The translations under genes and the position numbers were made by a program. DNA of 64,000 nt from CALJTV01 sp036821185 (lineage in GTDB: Bacteria > Chloroflexota > Dehalococcoidia > GIF9 > UBA5629): positions 1 through 64,000 of the forward strand of contig DAISKD010000003.1 in NCBI GenBank assembly GCA_036821185.1, given 5' to 3'. The notes beneath the pieces are model-generated. The model saw nothing but the letters and a program-made list of their open reading frames with translations, ran no database searches and was not told where the DNA came from. Position 1 is the first letter of the stretch, and each line of letters begins with the position of its first letter. Below, piece after piece: positions 52,785 through 61,738 of this stretch.

Positions 52785-54194
52785 TCAAGAGGTGTTAAGC
52801 TTTTGCAGGATCTTGGCCCGTTCTTCAAGCTTACGGATGATATTCCGCTTAACGATGAAATCCGTGGTATACTCACCGGACTTAAATACCTCGTCGTCGA
52901 GAATCACCTCGTACAGCGGGATAGTGGTGGTCACGCCTTCAATTTTTAACTCATTGAGCCCGCGTTTCATTCGGGCTATCGTCTCCTCTCTGGTCTTACC
53001 ACGTGCCATAAGTTTCAGTAGCAGGGAATCATAGTAAGGGGTGATTTCGCAGCCCTCATATATTCCCTCGTCTATTCTCAAGCCGTGACCGTGGGGGAGT
53101 CGCAATGCGGTGATGGTGCCCGGCGAGGGAAAGAAGTTGCGTATTGAGTCTTCTGCGGTGATACGGCATTCCAGAGCGCAGACCTGAAACACGATATCGT
53201 CCTGGCTGATGCTCAAAGGTTCGCCGGCGGCGATGTTTATCTGCTCTCTGACGATGTCTATGCCCAGCGCTAGCTCGGTGACGCAGTGTTCTACCTGAAG
53301 GCGGGAGTTTACCTCATTGAAGTAGAACTGCTGTGTGGTCGGTACGTAGAGGAATTCTACTGTCAGGGCATTGATGTATTCCAGAGCAACGGCGACATCA
53401 AGGGCGGCGACGTACATCTTCATCCGCAGGTGTGGGGAAAGTATGGGGCAGGGCGCCTCTTCGATCAATTTCTGGAACCTCCGCTGGACCGAGCAGTCCC
53501 TCTCGCCGAGGTGGATGACATGGCCATATTTGTCGGCAAGCACCTGGACCTCGATGTGCTTCACCCCGGAGAAGAACCTTTCCACATAAAAACCGGAGAC
53601 ACCAAAGACCTTTTTGCCACGTTCTACTACAGACTTTATGCCTTCTCTTAGCTCTTCTCTATTGTTAGCTACGGTCATACCGATGCCGCCGCCACCGCCT
53701 GATGGTTTGATGATGACCGGGTAGCCTATTTCCTGGGCAATTTCCTCTGCCTGTGCCAGAGCTTTTTCGCTAGACTCATGGAGCGGCTCGTCCGAGCCCG
53801 GCACGGGCGGGATATTGAGCAGTCTCATTAATTGTCGTGCCCGGTGCTTTGGCTTAACTTTGGACATACTCTGGCTGGGGGGACCGATAAAAACGATGCC
53901 GAGTTGTTCGCACATTTCAGCGAATTCGGGGTTCTCAGCCAAAAAGCCGTAGCCCGGGTGGAGGGCATCGGCGCCGCTGTGTTTGGCGATCTCCAGTATT
54001 TTCTTCATGTGCAGATAACTATGGATAGCCTCGGCGGGACCGATGGGATAGGCCTCGTCAGCTAGTTTCACATGCAGGGCGTTGGCATCGGCATCGGAGT
54101 ATACCGCCACCGTGCGGATGCCCATCTCCTTGCATGTCCGTATTATCCTGACCGCAATCTCGCCGCGGTTGGCTACGAGTACCTTGTGAAACAT
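52785..54194 (-). CDS. Biotin carboxylase subunit of an acyl-CoA or pyruvate carboxylase
   Basis: 469-residue ATP-grasp enzyme that carboxylates biotin. KVLVANRGEIAVRIIRTC start, GYGFLAENPEFAE, glycine loop KPSGGGGGIGM (about residues 162-172), EAPCPIL and FYFNEVNSRLQVEH are all present; the usual M-N-T before RLQVEH is V-N-S. No biotin carrier or carboxyltransferase gene is next to it, so the partners must be elsewhere. It follows the thioesterase by 72 bases at the end of the IorAB unit. Confidence 0.9.
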   Translation of the reverse strand: MFHKVLVANRGEIAVRIIRTCKEMGIRTVAVYSDADANALHVKLADEAYPIGPAEAIHSYLHMKKILEIAKHSGADALHPGYGFLAENPEFAEMCEQLGIVFIGPPSQSMSKVKPKHRARQLMRLLNIPPVPGSDEPLHESSEKALAQAEEIAQEIGYPVIIKPSGGGGGIGMTVANNREELREGIKSVVERGKKVFGVSGFYVERFFSGVKHIEVQVLADKYGHVIHLGERDCSVQRRFQKLIEEAPCPILSPHLRMKMYVAALDVAVALEYINALTVEFLYVPTTQQFYFNEVNSRLQVEHCVTELALGIDIVREQINIAAGEPLSISQDDIVFQVCALECRITAEDSIRNFFPSPGTITALRLPHGHGLRIDEGIYEGCEITPYYDSLLLKLMARGKTREETIARMKRGLNELKIEGVTTTIPLYEVILDDEVFKSGEYTTDFIVKRNIIRKLEERAKILQKLNTS

Positions 54195-54266
54195 ACCTTT
54201 CTCCTAAAATTAAGAAACACAGGACAAGTCTCGACAGGGACTGACTGAAAAAAATCGCCTTGAGGC

Positions 54267-54689
54267 TCAAGATAGTGGGATGGTAGTCCCCGACGCTCTA
54301 GCTATAAGTTTACCATTCTGGTTGGTTACTGTCATCTCTGAGATGCAGACCCGCCTTCCTGCCTTGACCACCCGACATTCAGCGGTGAGCTCATCAGATG
54401 CTGTGGCGCTGGCTATGAAGTGAATGTTGAACTGAGTGGCTACATTTGGGGTATGGACCGAGTTGGTGGCATAAGCAAATGCCTGGTCTGCCAGACAGGC
54501 AATGATACCACCGAAGACAACCCCGTTAAAGTTGACATATTCTGACTTCATTTTCAAGGCCACCTTTGCATAGCCTGGAGACAGCTCTACGAGTCTTGTC
54601 CCTAAAAATCCGGTGATAGGCTCTGTCTCCGCCTTTGCCTTTAACACCGCCACGTTTTTTTCTGCTGGCTGTATCTCCCTCTGTTCCAT
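54267..54689 (-). CDS. PaaI-type hotdog thioesterase
   Basis: 140-residue single hotdog domain. NGVVFGGIIACLADQAFAYA is the helix with active-site Asn/Gly and Asp/Glu region of PaaI, and TQFNIHFIASA the following strand. PaaI enzymes cut phenylacetyl- or other aryl-CoA thioesters, matching the upstream iorAB and aminotransferase, which would make arylacetyl-CoA. ATG 54689, 16 bases after the aminotransferase stop. Confidence 0.87.
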   Translation of the reverse strand: MEQREIQPAEKNVAVLKAKAETEPITGFLGTRLVELSPGYAKVALKMKSEYVNFNGVVFGGIIACLADQAFAYATNSVHTPNVATQFNIHFIASATASDELTAECRVVKAGRRVCISEMTVTNQNGKLIARASGTTIPLS

Positions 54690-54705
54690 TTTTGTTGCCC
54701 CCCGC

Positions 54706-55893
54706 TTAAATAAGCCCGTATTTCTTTGCCATTATGGAAAAGCCTTTCATGGCGCCTTCCAGGACCCTATCCTCGACACAGTAGGAGATACGGAAATATC
54801 CCGGTGTGCCAAACCCGGCCCCTGGCACCACTAGCACATTATGTTCTCTGAGCTCGTTGACGAAAGCGATGTCATCTTCTACAGGTGATTTGGGGAACAG
54901 ATAGAAAGCACCCTGTGGTCTTACCACGGAATACCCCATTCCTCTCAGGCTGGAATAAAGAAAATCGCGCTTTTTCTGATATTCGGCTATGGACACGGTC
55001 ACATTTTGCAGGTGGCGCACAGCATGCTGCATTAGCGCCGGTGCGTTCACAAAGCCTAGTATGCGGTTGCTGAAGATGAGTCCGGCTGTGAGTTCCTCGA
55101 CCTCTTCACACTCCGGGTGGACGGCGATGTAGCCAATGCGTTCGCCGGGGAGAGCGAGGTCTTTGGAGTGAGAGGTGACGCAGATACTGTTGTGGTAGTA
55201 TTGAAATACTGGGGGGTAACGCAAGCCATCGTAGATAATCTTTCGATAGGCTTCGTCGCTGATAAGATAGATCGTCTTGTTTAGCTGCGCTTTCTTCATT
55301 TGCAGCAGCTCACCAAGTTTGCGAAGAAAGCCTTCTAAGTAGACGACGCCTGTTGGGTTGTTGGGTGAATTTATGAGGACTGCCTTAGTCCCGGGGCCAA
55401 GGGCCTGCTCTAGGACATCAAGCCTGGGGATGAAGTTTTCATCTGTAGGTAATATTTTGGCGATACCACCGTGGTTATCGATGTAGTTGGTGAACTCCAC
55501 GAAGTAGGGAGCAAACAGGACAACTTCTTCACCCGGGTTCAAGATAGTCTTTAAGATCACGTTTAAGCCCCCAGCAGCGCCACAGGTCATGATGATGTGG
55601 TCGGGGGAGAATTTCAGTCCTGTTTCCAGGGAAAGCTGGTGGGCCACGGCCATCCTGGTCTCGAGGTAGCCGGCATTTTCCATGTAGCGGTGCATTCCCG
55701 GTGACGGGTTTTCCACCAGTCTCTTCAGTTCCCTGTGGAATTCGGGTGGTGGTTCCATCACCGGATTGCCCAGTGAGAGATCGAACACCCTGTCCTCACC
55801 GTAGCGTTTCTTAAGCTCGACGCCCTCCTCGAACATCCTCCTTATCCACGAGCCCTCTCGCATACGGGTGCGTACCTTATCCGAAATTGACAT
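54706..55893 (-). CDS. Class I/II pyridoxal-phosphate aminotransferase
   Basis: 395-residue PLP enzyme. GAAGGLNVILKTI (cofactor phosphate contact), NSPNNPTGVVY, ISDEAYRKIIYDG and the Schiff-base Lys in SHSKDLALPGERIGY are in place; RISYC carries the substrate-carboxylate Arg. It likely converts aromatic or branched amino acids to 2-oxo acids for IorAB. The start overlaps the iorB end by 17 bases. Confidence 0.9.
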   Translation of the reverse strand: MSISDKVRTRMREGSWIRRMFEEGVELKKRYGEDRVFDLSLGNPVMEPPPEFHRELKRLVENPSPGMHRYMENAGYLETRMAVAHQLSLETGLKFSPDHIIMTCGAAGGLNVILKTILNPGEEVVLFAPYFVEFTNYIDNHGGIAKILPTDENFIPRLDVLEQALGPGTKAVLINSPNNPTGVVYLEGFLRKLGELLQMKKAQLNKTIYLISDEAYRKIIYDGLRYPPVFQYYHNSICVTSHSKDLALPGERIGYIAVHPECEEVEELTAGLIFSNRILGFVNAPALMQHAVRHLQNVTVSIAEYQKKRDFLYSSLRGMGYSVVRPQGAFYLFPKSPVEDDIAFVNELREHNVLVVPGAGFGTPGYFRISYCVEDRVLEGAMKGFSIMAKKYGLI

Positions 55894-56476
55894 GGGAAAT
55901 CTCCTCCCTACCTTTATCGAAGGCAGCTAGGTTCAGTTCCAGTGCTTTTTCCGGTATACGTTGCGCTATACATTCTTTCCAGAGACGGGGCTTAATGGGC
56001 AGCAGGCGGGAAATGCAGCCGAGCATAAACATGTTTAGTACTCTAACATCCCCCATTTCTGTTGCTGTCTTGGTCCCTTCGATCACGTGAACTTTGTCCG
56101 TCAGTTTCTTGAAGGTATGTATTATTTCGTTGTCTTCGGGGTAACGGTTCAGTCCTAAGCTCACTGAAAGCGGCGGTGTTGCCTGGTTGTTAATTATGGC
56201 GATGCCGTCGGGGCGGAGGTAGTGGCACCAGCGCAGGGCCTCTAGCTTTTCAAAGGCGACCAGGATGTCCGTTGTGCCCTGCTTTATTAGAGGTGACCAT
56301 ACTTGCTCAGCTATGCGGACGTGGCTGACCACGCTACCGCCGCGCTGTGCCATGCCCAGGGTGTCGGTCTTCTTGACATCATAACCGGCGGACATGGCTA
56401 CTTCGCCGAGTATGTCGCTAGCGAGTACGATGCCTTGCCCGCCGATGCCTACCACGAGAAAATCGTATTTCTTCAT
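55877..56476 (-). CDS. iorB: Indolepyruvate:ferredoxin oxidoreductase, beta subunit
   Basis: 199-residue gamma-domain-type subunit: FLVVGIGGQGIVLASDIL at the N terminus, KKTDTLGMAQRGGSVVSHVRI and VAFEKLEALR, which bind the substrate CoA region. With IorA it oxidatively decarboxylates aryl-pyruvates to arylacetyl-CoA, reducing ferredoxin. ATG overlaps iorA by 4 bases. Confidence 0.94.
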   Translation of the reverse strand: MKKYDFLVVGIGGQGIVLASDILGEVAMSAGYDVKKTDTLGMAQRGGSVVSHVRIAEQVWSPLIKQGTTDILVAFEKLEALRWCHYLRPDGIAIINNQATPPLSVSLGLNRYPEDNEIIHTFKKLTDKVHVIEGTKTATEMGDVRVLNMFMLGCISRLLPIKPRLWKECIAQRIPEKALELNLAAFDKGREEISHVNFG

Positions 56477-58293
56477 GCCGTCTCCTTCGATGAGGGTTTT
56501 GCCAGAACTATCGCCTTTTTAGGACAGAGCTGTTCGCACAGGGTGCAGGCATCGCCAGCGCAGAAGGGAACATCGATGTACAGTCTTTCACCGAGCTTTT
56601 GTATTGCCGGGCAGCCCAGCCGTAGACAGACGCCGCAATAGTCACATTTCTCTATGTCGATGGTGCGCTGACCGGAGCGCGTCTTGAGGCGTACCGAGCA
56701 GCCGCCGCGGACGATGATCACCGAAAGCTGGGGGCTATTAATTGCCTTTCTGACGGCAGCCCTCAGCGCTTTTACATCAAAGGCATTGACCACTTTAACG
56801 TCCTCAATGCCGATACCGCGCACAAGTTGTTCTAGGTCCACCGCCTGGGTCTCCTTGCCCTGTGCTGAGATGCCGGTGCCGGGGTGGTCTTGGTGGCCGG
56901 TCATGGCAGTTGTCCTGTTGTCAAGGATGATGATGGTACCTTTACTCTGGTTATAGACTGCGTTGACCACGCCGGTGATGCCCGAATGAAGGAACGTAGA
57001 GTCGCCGATGACCGCTACTACAGGAGCTGCCACTCCGGCTTTCTCCATACCCAGTGCCTGTCCAATTCCAGCCCCCATGCAGGCAGTGGTATCCATAGCC
57101 TGCAACGGCGGGTAGGTTGCCAACGTATAGCAACCGATATCGCCGGTGATTATCAGACTACTTTCTTTTTCAGATGTACCCTTATTGTCGAGCAGTCTCG
57201 AGCGCTGCCCAATGGTGTTGAGGACGAAGAAGATGCCAGTATGAGGGCAGCCAGGGCAGAACACCGGTGGTCTCGGTGCTAGTCCAGTGAGGGGCTCCAG
57301 TTTTTGGTCCCCGGTGGTGGGCTCTAGCCAGCCCGCTCGATAAGCTGCTTTTTCAACCGCTTCAGGGTTGAGCTCACCAAATCTGGGGATGAACTCCTTA
57401 CCCTGCACTTTTATGCCCAGTGCCAGTAGATTCTCCTCGAGGAAGGGGTCAAGCTCCTCGATCACTATCAGCCGTTCCACGGTGGAGGCAAACTCGCGGA
57501 GGAGTTTTTCCGGGAGTGGATAAGTCATCCCCAATTTGAGAAAGGAGGCATCGGGGAATACCTCTCTAGCATAATGATAGGCAACCCCGCTGCTGACTAT
57601 TCCCAGGCGGCTGCTGCCCCAGAAGACTTGGTTATAAGGGAAGGCGTCGGCGTACGCCTTGAGTTTGACCAGTCGTTCCTCCATGAGCGGTCGTCTGAGG
57701 CGGGCGTGGACTGGCAACATGACGAATTTCTGTACATTGTGTTTAAAGCTGGCCGATGCGGGCTCTTTTCGAGTGCGATTGACATTCACCACTGATTTGG
57801 CGTGGGAGATGCGGGTGGTGGTGCGTAAAAGCACTGGCGTGTCGAATTCCTCACTGAAGTCGAAAGCGATGGCGATGAAGTGGTATGCCTCTTGGCTATC
57901 TGCAGGTTCCAGCATGGGCACCTTAGCCATGCGGGCATAATGGCGGTTGTCCTGTTCACCTTGTGAGCTATGTATGCCGGGGTCATCGGCGGAGACTATT
58001 ACCAGCCCGCCCACCACCCCTATAGTGGCTGCTGCCATGAAGGGGTCGCTGGCGACGTTTAGCCCCACCTGTTTCATTGATGCCATAGCCCTGACGCCGG
58101 CGTAGGATGCCCCGATGGCCACTTCGAGGGCCACTTTTTCATTGGTGGACCACTCCGCATGTATGTCTTTGAATGTAGCGAGGGTCTCCAGTATTTCACT
58201 GCTCGGGGTCCCGGGGTAAGCGGCTGCAACCTTGACACCGGCATGGTAGGCGCCCAGCGCCAATGCCTCGTTTCCTGAAAGGAGTCGTTTCAT
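56473..58293 (-). CDS. iorA: Indolepyruvate:ferredoxin oxidoreductase, alpha subunit
   Basis: 606-residue TPP enzyme. N-terminal pyrimidine-binding part (LLSGNEALALGAYHAGV, AYPGTPSSEI), PP-binding part with GDIGCYTLA and GDSTFLHSG (the GDGD-like TPP site), and a C-terminal double 4Fe-4S ferredoxin domain (CDYCGVCLRLGCP, CAGDACTLCEQLCP). Oxygen-sensitive in known homologues, fitting an anaerobe. I prefer ATG 58293 with AAGGTGG just upstream over GTG 58302. Only 22 bases separate it from the tRNA-Thr gene, so transcription probably starts at the tRNA promoter. Confidence 0.95.
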   Translation of the reverse strand: MKRLLSGNEALALGAYHAGVKVAAAYPGTPSSEILETLATFKDIHAEWSTNEKVALEVAIGASYAGVRAMASMKQVGLNVASDPFMAAATIGVVGGLVIVSADDPGIHSSQGEQDNRHYARMAKVPMLEPADSQEAYHFIAIAFDFSEEFDTPVLLRTTTRISHAKSVVNVNRTRKEPASASFKHNVQKFVMLPVHARLRRPLMEERLVKLKAYADAFPYNQVFWGSSRLGIVSSGVAYHYAREVFPDASFLKLGMTYPLPEKLLREFASTVERLIVIEELDPFLEENLLALGIKVQGKEFIPRFGELNPEAVEKAAYRAGWLEPTTGDQKLEPLTGLAPRPPVFCPGCPHTGIFFVLNTIGQRSRLLDNKGTSEKESSLIITGDIGCYTLATYPPLQAMDTTACMGAGIGQALGMEKAGVAAPVVAVIGDSTFLHSGITGVVNAVYNQSKGTIIILDNRTTAMTGHQDHPGTGISAQGKETQAVDLEQLVRGIGIEDVKVVNAFDVKALRAAVRKAINSPQLSVIIVRGGCSVRLKTRSGQRTIDIEKCDYCGVCLRLGCPAIQKLGERLYIDVPFCAGDACTLCEQLCPKKAIVLAKPSSKETA

Positions 58294-58315
58294 TGTTTCC
58301 ACCTTAAACTAAAAA

Positions 58316-58390
58316 TGGAGCCAGCGGTCAGGCTCGAACTGACGACCGGCGGTTTACGAAACCGCTGCTCTACCACTGAGCTACGCTGGC
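58316..58390 (-). tRNA. tRNA-Thr (CGT)
   Basis: 75 bases with a full cloverleaf: acceptor GCCAGCG with CGCTGGC, D-arm GCTC/GAGC, anticodon stem GCGGT/ACCGC with loop TTCGTAA (anticodon CGT), T-arm GTCAG/CTGAC with TTCGAGC loop, and an encoded CCA at 58316-58318. It reads ACG codons. Confidence 0.97.
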
Positions 58391-58417
58391 ACGGGGAGAA
58401 CTTAAAAACTGCCAATA

Positions 58418-58446
58418 ATGATAATGCAGAAGGCAATGTAAGTCAA
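58418..58446 (-). promoter_or_regulatory. Promoter of the tRNA-Thr gene
   Basis: TTGACT (58441-58446), 17-bp spacer, TATCAT (58418-58423); the leader to the tRNA is about 20 bases. Confidence 0.65.
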
Positions 58447-58553
58447 ACATTTTTGGTCGTATTACCAGCATACTAGACAGGCAGCTTTTGTTGTGGTAAT
58501 TTAGTGCCAGCTTGAGGACCAGTGTTAGGGAAGTCGAAGCGAGGGGGTGCACA

Positions 58554-58883
58554 ATGAAGAGGACATGGATGCCAACGGTGGCTGGGATTCTGGACATAGT
58601 AAGCGGCAGCATAGCCATCGTGTGGTTCTGCATCATGCTTGCTGGAGGGCTGGTGATGAGGTTTGTACCGCGCATGCCTATGATGTTGCCGCCACTTCTT
58701 ATAGGGATGGCAGTGCCACTAATTATTGTTGCTATTCTGGCCATTGTGGGCGGTGTCCACGCATTGCAGAGGAAGAACTGGGGACTTGCCCTCGCGGCTT
58801 CTATCGCCGCCTTCTTTCCCTCGTGGATCCTGGGCATACCGGCTATTGTGCTAGTATCCTTATCCCGGGACGAGTTCGAATAA
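58554..58883 (+). CDS. Small membrane protein, three to four helices
   Basis: 109 residues. Hydrophobic segments at about 8-33, 43-66 and 76-100, with basic patches between (ALQRKNWGL), so mostly membrane-embedded. The layout (VAGILDIVSGSIAIVWFC, IGGVHALQRKNWGLALAAS-like) resembles a small Dehalococcoidia family often annotated as hypothetical. ATG 58554 has GAGGGGG upstream. Function unknown; it is divergent from the tRNA-Thr. Confidence 0.7.
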   Translation: MKRTWMPTVAGILDIVSGSIAIVWFCIMLAGGLVMRFVPRMPMMLPPLLIGMAVPLIIVAILAIVGGVHALQRKNWGLALAASIAAFFPSWILGIPAIVLVSLSRDEFE

Positions 58884-58936
58884 CCTTTCCCGCAATTTGT
58901 AACCCTGGAGGTGGTCAAATCACCGTCGGCGGCTTT

Positions 58937-59722
58937 TCAGGACTTCGATTTTTCCAGAAGCGATGCTGAGCCCTGTCTGATGTCCTGCCGGGTGGCGATG
59001 GCGGTGGCTATTTCATAGTTTAAGCCCAGCTCCAACGGATAGGACACCGCCACGTTTATAGCCCTCTTTGCCCCCTGAATTAACTGTGGTGAGATAGCGG
59101 CTATCTCTTGTGCCAGTTTCCTTGCCTCTTCCATAAGCCGGTTCTGAGGGTAAACATGTTCCACAAGTCCAATTCTGAGGGCTTCGGCGGCGTCTATACG
59201 GCGGCCGGTGAATATGAGTTCTTTAGCCTTACCGGGACCGACGATCTTGGTGAGGCGTTGGGTACCGCCGGTATCCGGAATGGTGCCCATTTGCACCTCG
59301 GGCAGGCTGAATATGGCGTTCTCAGAAGCCAATCTGATATCACAGGCCAGGGCGAGTTCCATGCCGATGCCCAGGCAATAACCATTGATAGCAGCTATGA
59401 CTGGCACCGGCAGGTTTTCTATCATACTATATATCTGCCCGCCGAACTGGAGGGCATCGAAATCAGAGCGCACATTGCCCCACGGCATGAACCCCTGCCC
59501 TGAAGCTGCAGCTTTGAGGTCCAGTCCGGATGAGAAAGCGCGGTCGCCAGCGCCGGTGACTATGACAACGCGCACCCCCGTCTCAGCGAGTATCCGCTCC
59601 AGTGCCTCTTTCAAGCACTGTAAGACCTCTCCGTTTATGGCGTTTCTAACCTCGGGCCTATTGAGTGTAATAACGGCTATCTGATCCTCGATGCTGAGAA
59701 GTACCTTAGGTTGTTCGGTCAT
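58937..59722 (-). CDS. Enoyl-CoA hydratase/isomerase family protein
   Basis: 261-residue crotonase-fold enzyme. Oxyanion-hole loop DRAFSSGLDLKAAA, GYCLGIGMELALACDIRLAS with the first catalytic Glu, and PEVQMGTIPDTGGTQRL with the second; both Glu are kept, so hydratase activity is likely. It would act in beta-oxidation-type breakdown of acyl-CoA made by the ligases and CoA-transferases here. It follows a GYD-domain gene by 27 bases on the same strand. Confidence 0.92.
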   Translation of the reverse strand: MTEQPKVLLSIEDQIAVITLNRPEVRNAINGEVLQCLKEALERILAETGVRVVIVTGAGDRAFSSGLDLKAAASGQGFMPWGNVRSDFDALQFGGQIYSMIENLPVPVIAAINGYCLGIGMELALACDIRLASENAIFSLPEVQMGTIPDTGGTQRLTKIVGPGKAKELIFTGRRIDAAEALRIGLVEHVYPQNRLMEEARKLAQEIAAISPQLIQGAKRAINVAVSYPLELGLNYEIATAIATRQDIRQGSASLLEKSKS

Positions 59723-59749
59723 CGGTTCTCCTTTCTGTAAGTGCCTTCG

Positions 59750-60052
59750 TCATAACGGCTCGGGCTTTTTTTTGAGCGTGGAGATGAGGCTTTCCAGTGG
59801 TATGGCGGTGAGGGTCAAGGTCTGCAGCCCGCCCCTGGCACTGAGGTGTATTGCCACCTTGGCTGCCACTTCGTCGCTCGGCGCCTCGATAATGTTGACA
59901 AAATCATAGGGTCCCAGTAGCCCATACTGGGCGATTATCTTCACCCCGAGATATTCGACCTCCTTGTTCAGCTCCTTGAGCCACTCTGGGTATTCTTCTA
60001 TCTTTCTTCGCCCCTCGCCGGTGAGGGTGGTGAGCATGAGATACACAGCCAT
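59750..60052 (-). CDS. GYD domain protein
   Basis: 100-residue ferredoxin-like (alpha-beta) fold protein. LMLTTLTGEGRRKIEEYPEWLK and YGLLGPYDFVNIIEAPSDEVAAKVA are the GYD hallmark (here PYDF). Such proteins are small dimers of unknown role. It sits directly upstream of the enoyl-CoA hydratase gene and may be co-transcribed. Confidence 0.87.
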   Translation of the reverse strand: MAVYLMLTTLTGEGRRKIEEYPEWLKELNKEVEYLGVKIIAQYGLLGPYDFVNIIEAPSDEVAAKVAIHLSARGGLQTLTLTAIPLESLISTLKKKPEPL

Positions 60053-60207
60053 CTCCGCCTCCTTTGTGTGTTGTGCGCTTATTATAACTTTGCCAGGACA
60101 AAATTGCCAGAGTTAGCAGGGGTTGCTTAGTCCTGGGCGACTTTCTATGGCCGTTGTCGGCATGTTGTGGCGACTAAAAAGTTTCGGCTGGTGAATCTGT
60201 CGGGGTA

Positions 60208-60235
60208 TTGACACATGATGAGAAGGTGCTATACT
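60208..60235 (+). promoter_or_regulatory. Strong promoter of the second binding-protein gene
   Basis: TTGACA (60208-60213), 16-bp spacer, TATACT (60230-60235) with extended TG (TGCTATACT). Confidence 0.75.
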
Positions 60236-60265
60236 AGGACACAAAAATCAGCGGGAGGTGCTTTT

Positions 60266-61699
60266 ATGAGTAGGCGTGTAGTATTTGCATTTCTCGGTGT
60301 GGTTCTTATCTTGGCACTTACCATTGCTGGCTGTGCGCCAGGAGGGGCGGCACCCACGGGAAAGGAGCCGGTGGTAATCGGCTACATTGGTCAGGTCTCT
60401 TCTGCAGCTATAAAACCAGCGATGGATGCTATGAAGTGGGCAATAGATGAGGTGAATGCCGCTGGCGGACTTCTGGGCAGGCCGATGAGGTTCGTCACTG
60501 AGGACAGCAAGGGTGAGACCGCACTGGCAGTGGCTGCCGCCACCAGAATGGTGCTGGGCCACAAGGCCCTGGTGTATTATGTGGAGGGCAGGACGGAGAT
60601 GAACTTGGCAATCATGCCCAAGTCGGCGGCGCTATATAAGCAGCAGCCACATTTAATGATCGCTCAGGGGCCTATGGGCAGGGAGATAACCTTGCCTATA
60701 GTTGAGCAGTATGATACTTACAAGTTCCTCTTCCGCGACTATGTACCAGAGGACAGTTTCTACTGTGGTATGGTATTCCCCACCTATTTCATCTTTTTCA
60801 AGGAGGTCTTAAAAGCCAAAAAGGTCGCCTGGTTATGGGAAGACCTAGCCTGGACAATGGCGTGGCGCAACGGCTTACCAGACAAGGGCTTGCCCAAGCT
60901 GGAGGACTATGCTAAGGAATATGGCATAGAGACGGTTTACTCCAAGCCGGTTCGCCCCAGGGCTGGTAGTTATTTGCCTATTCTCGAGGCTATTTTTAAC
61001 AGCGGGGCAGAGGTTATCTTCTTTATCAGCAGCTGGTTCACCGACACCGATGTCTTTACTAAGCAGTGGGCGGAGTCGACAGCAAAAGATATCCCGGTGG
61101 TGCTCTTCGGCGGCACGTCGCAATCATACTTCTTCTGGCAGGCTACTGGAGGCAAGTGTCTGGGTGTAATCACTCCTTTTGTGGAGTTTGAACTCCCTCA
61201 AGGACCTGACTACATTGCCTGGGTGAAGGAAGTTAAGAGACGCGGGCTGCCCATCCAGGGTAATGTTCAGTTGGCTTATGGCGACATCTGGTTCCTCTGG
61301 GAGGTGGTTAACAAGGCGCAGAGCCTGGACCCTGAAAAGCTGATACCGGTGATGGAGCAGACGGTGCTTACTGAGAAAGACCGACATTATGGTCAGGGCA
61401 CAAAGGTCGGCGGGTATGTAATTTCGACCCTGTCAGGGCAGTGTTCTACTAGGGTAGCGCCATTCTTCCACTCCGGCATCCTAGCTGACCCCAACAACCC
61501 CAGGGAGGCCCATCCCTTGTACAAGCAAAGGAACTGGGTTGACAGATGGACGATCTTTGGGCAGTTCCAGGGCCCGGACAATGTGGCAATACTGGGTACA
61601 GGCAACGGCACTCCACCCCCTGATTACAGAGGTAATTACGCCCAGCCCGAAAAATACAAGCCCCCGGCGCAGCTGAGGAAAGAAGCCGGCTGGAAGTGA
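60266..61699 (+). CDS. Liv-type ABC substrate-binding lipoprotein without adjacent permease
   Basis: 477 residues. Lipobox IAGC near residue 24, then a type I periplasmic-binding fold (VVIGYIGQVSSAAIKPAMDAMKWAIDEVNAAGG, PMRFVTEDSKGETALAVAA). It is longer than usual Liv binding proteins and has an aromatic-rich middle (FFISSWFTDTD). No permease or ATPase is adjacent, so it may use the LivHMGF system or act as a sensor. ATG 60266 with GGGAGG; the 197-residue lipoprotein gene follows and both end at the terminator near 62354. Confidence 0.87.
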   Translation: MSRRVVFAFLGVVLILALTIAGCAPGGAAPTGKEPVVIGYIGQVSSAAIKPAMDAMKWAIDEVNAAGGLLGRPMRFVTEDSKGETALAVAAATRMVLGHKALVYYVEGRTEMNLAIMPKSAALYKQQPHLMIAQGPMGREITLPIVEQYDTYKFLFRDYVPEDSFYCGMVFPTYFIFFKEVLKAKKVAWLWEDLAWTMAWRNGLPDKGLPKLEDYAKEYGIETVYSKPVRPRAGSYLPILEAIFNSGAEVIFFISSWFTDTDVFTKQWAESTAKDIPVVLFGGTSQSYFFWQATGGKCLGVITPFVEFELPQGPDYIAWVKEVKRRGLPIQGNVQLAYGDIWFLWEVVNKAQSLDPEKLIPVMEQTVLTEKDRHYGQGTKVGGYVISTLSGQCSTRVAPFFHSGILADPNNPREAHPLYKQRNWVDRWTIFGQFQGPDNVAILGTGNGTPPPDYRGNYAQPEKYKPPAQLRKEAGWK

Positions 61700-61738
61700 T
61701 GCGGGTATATGTGTGAGGCTTTATAGAAGGAGGAAAGT

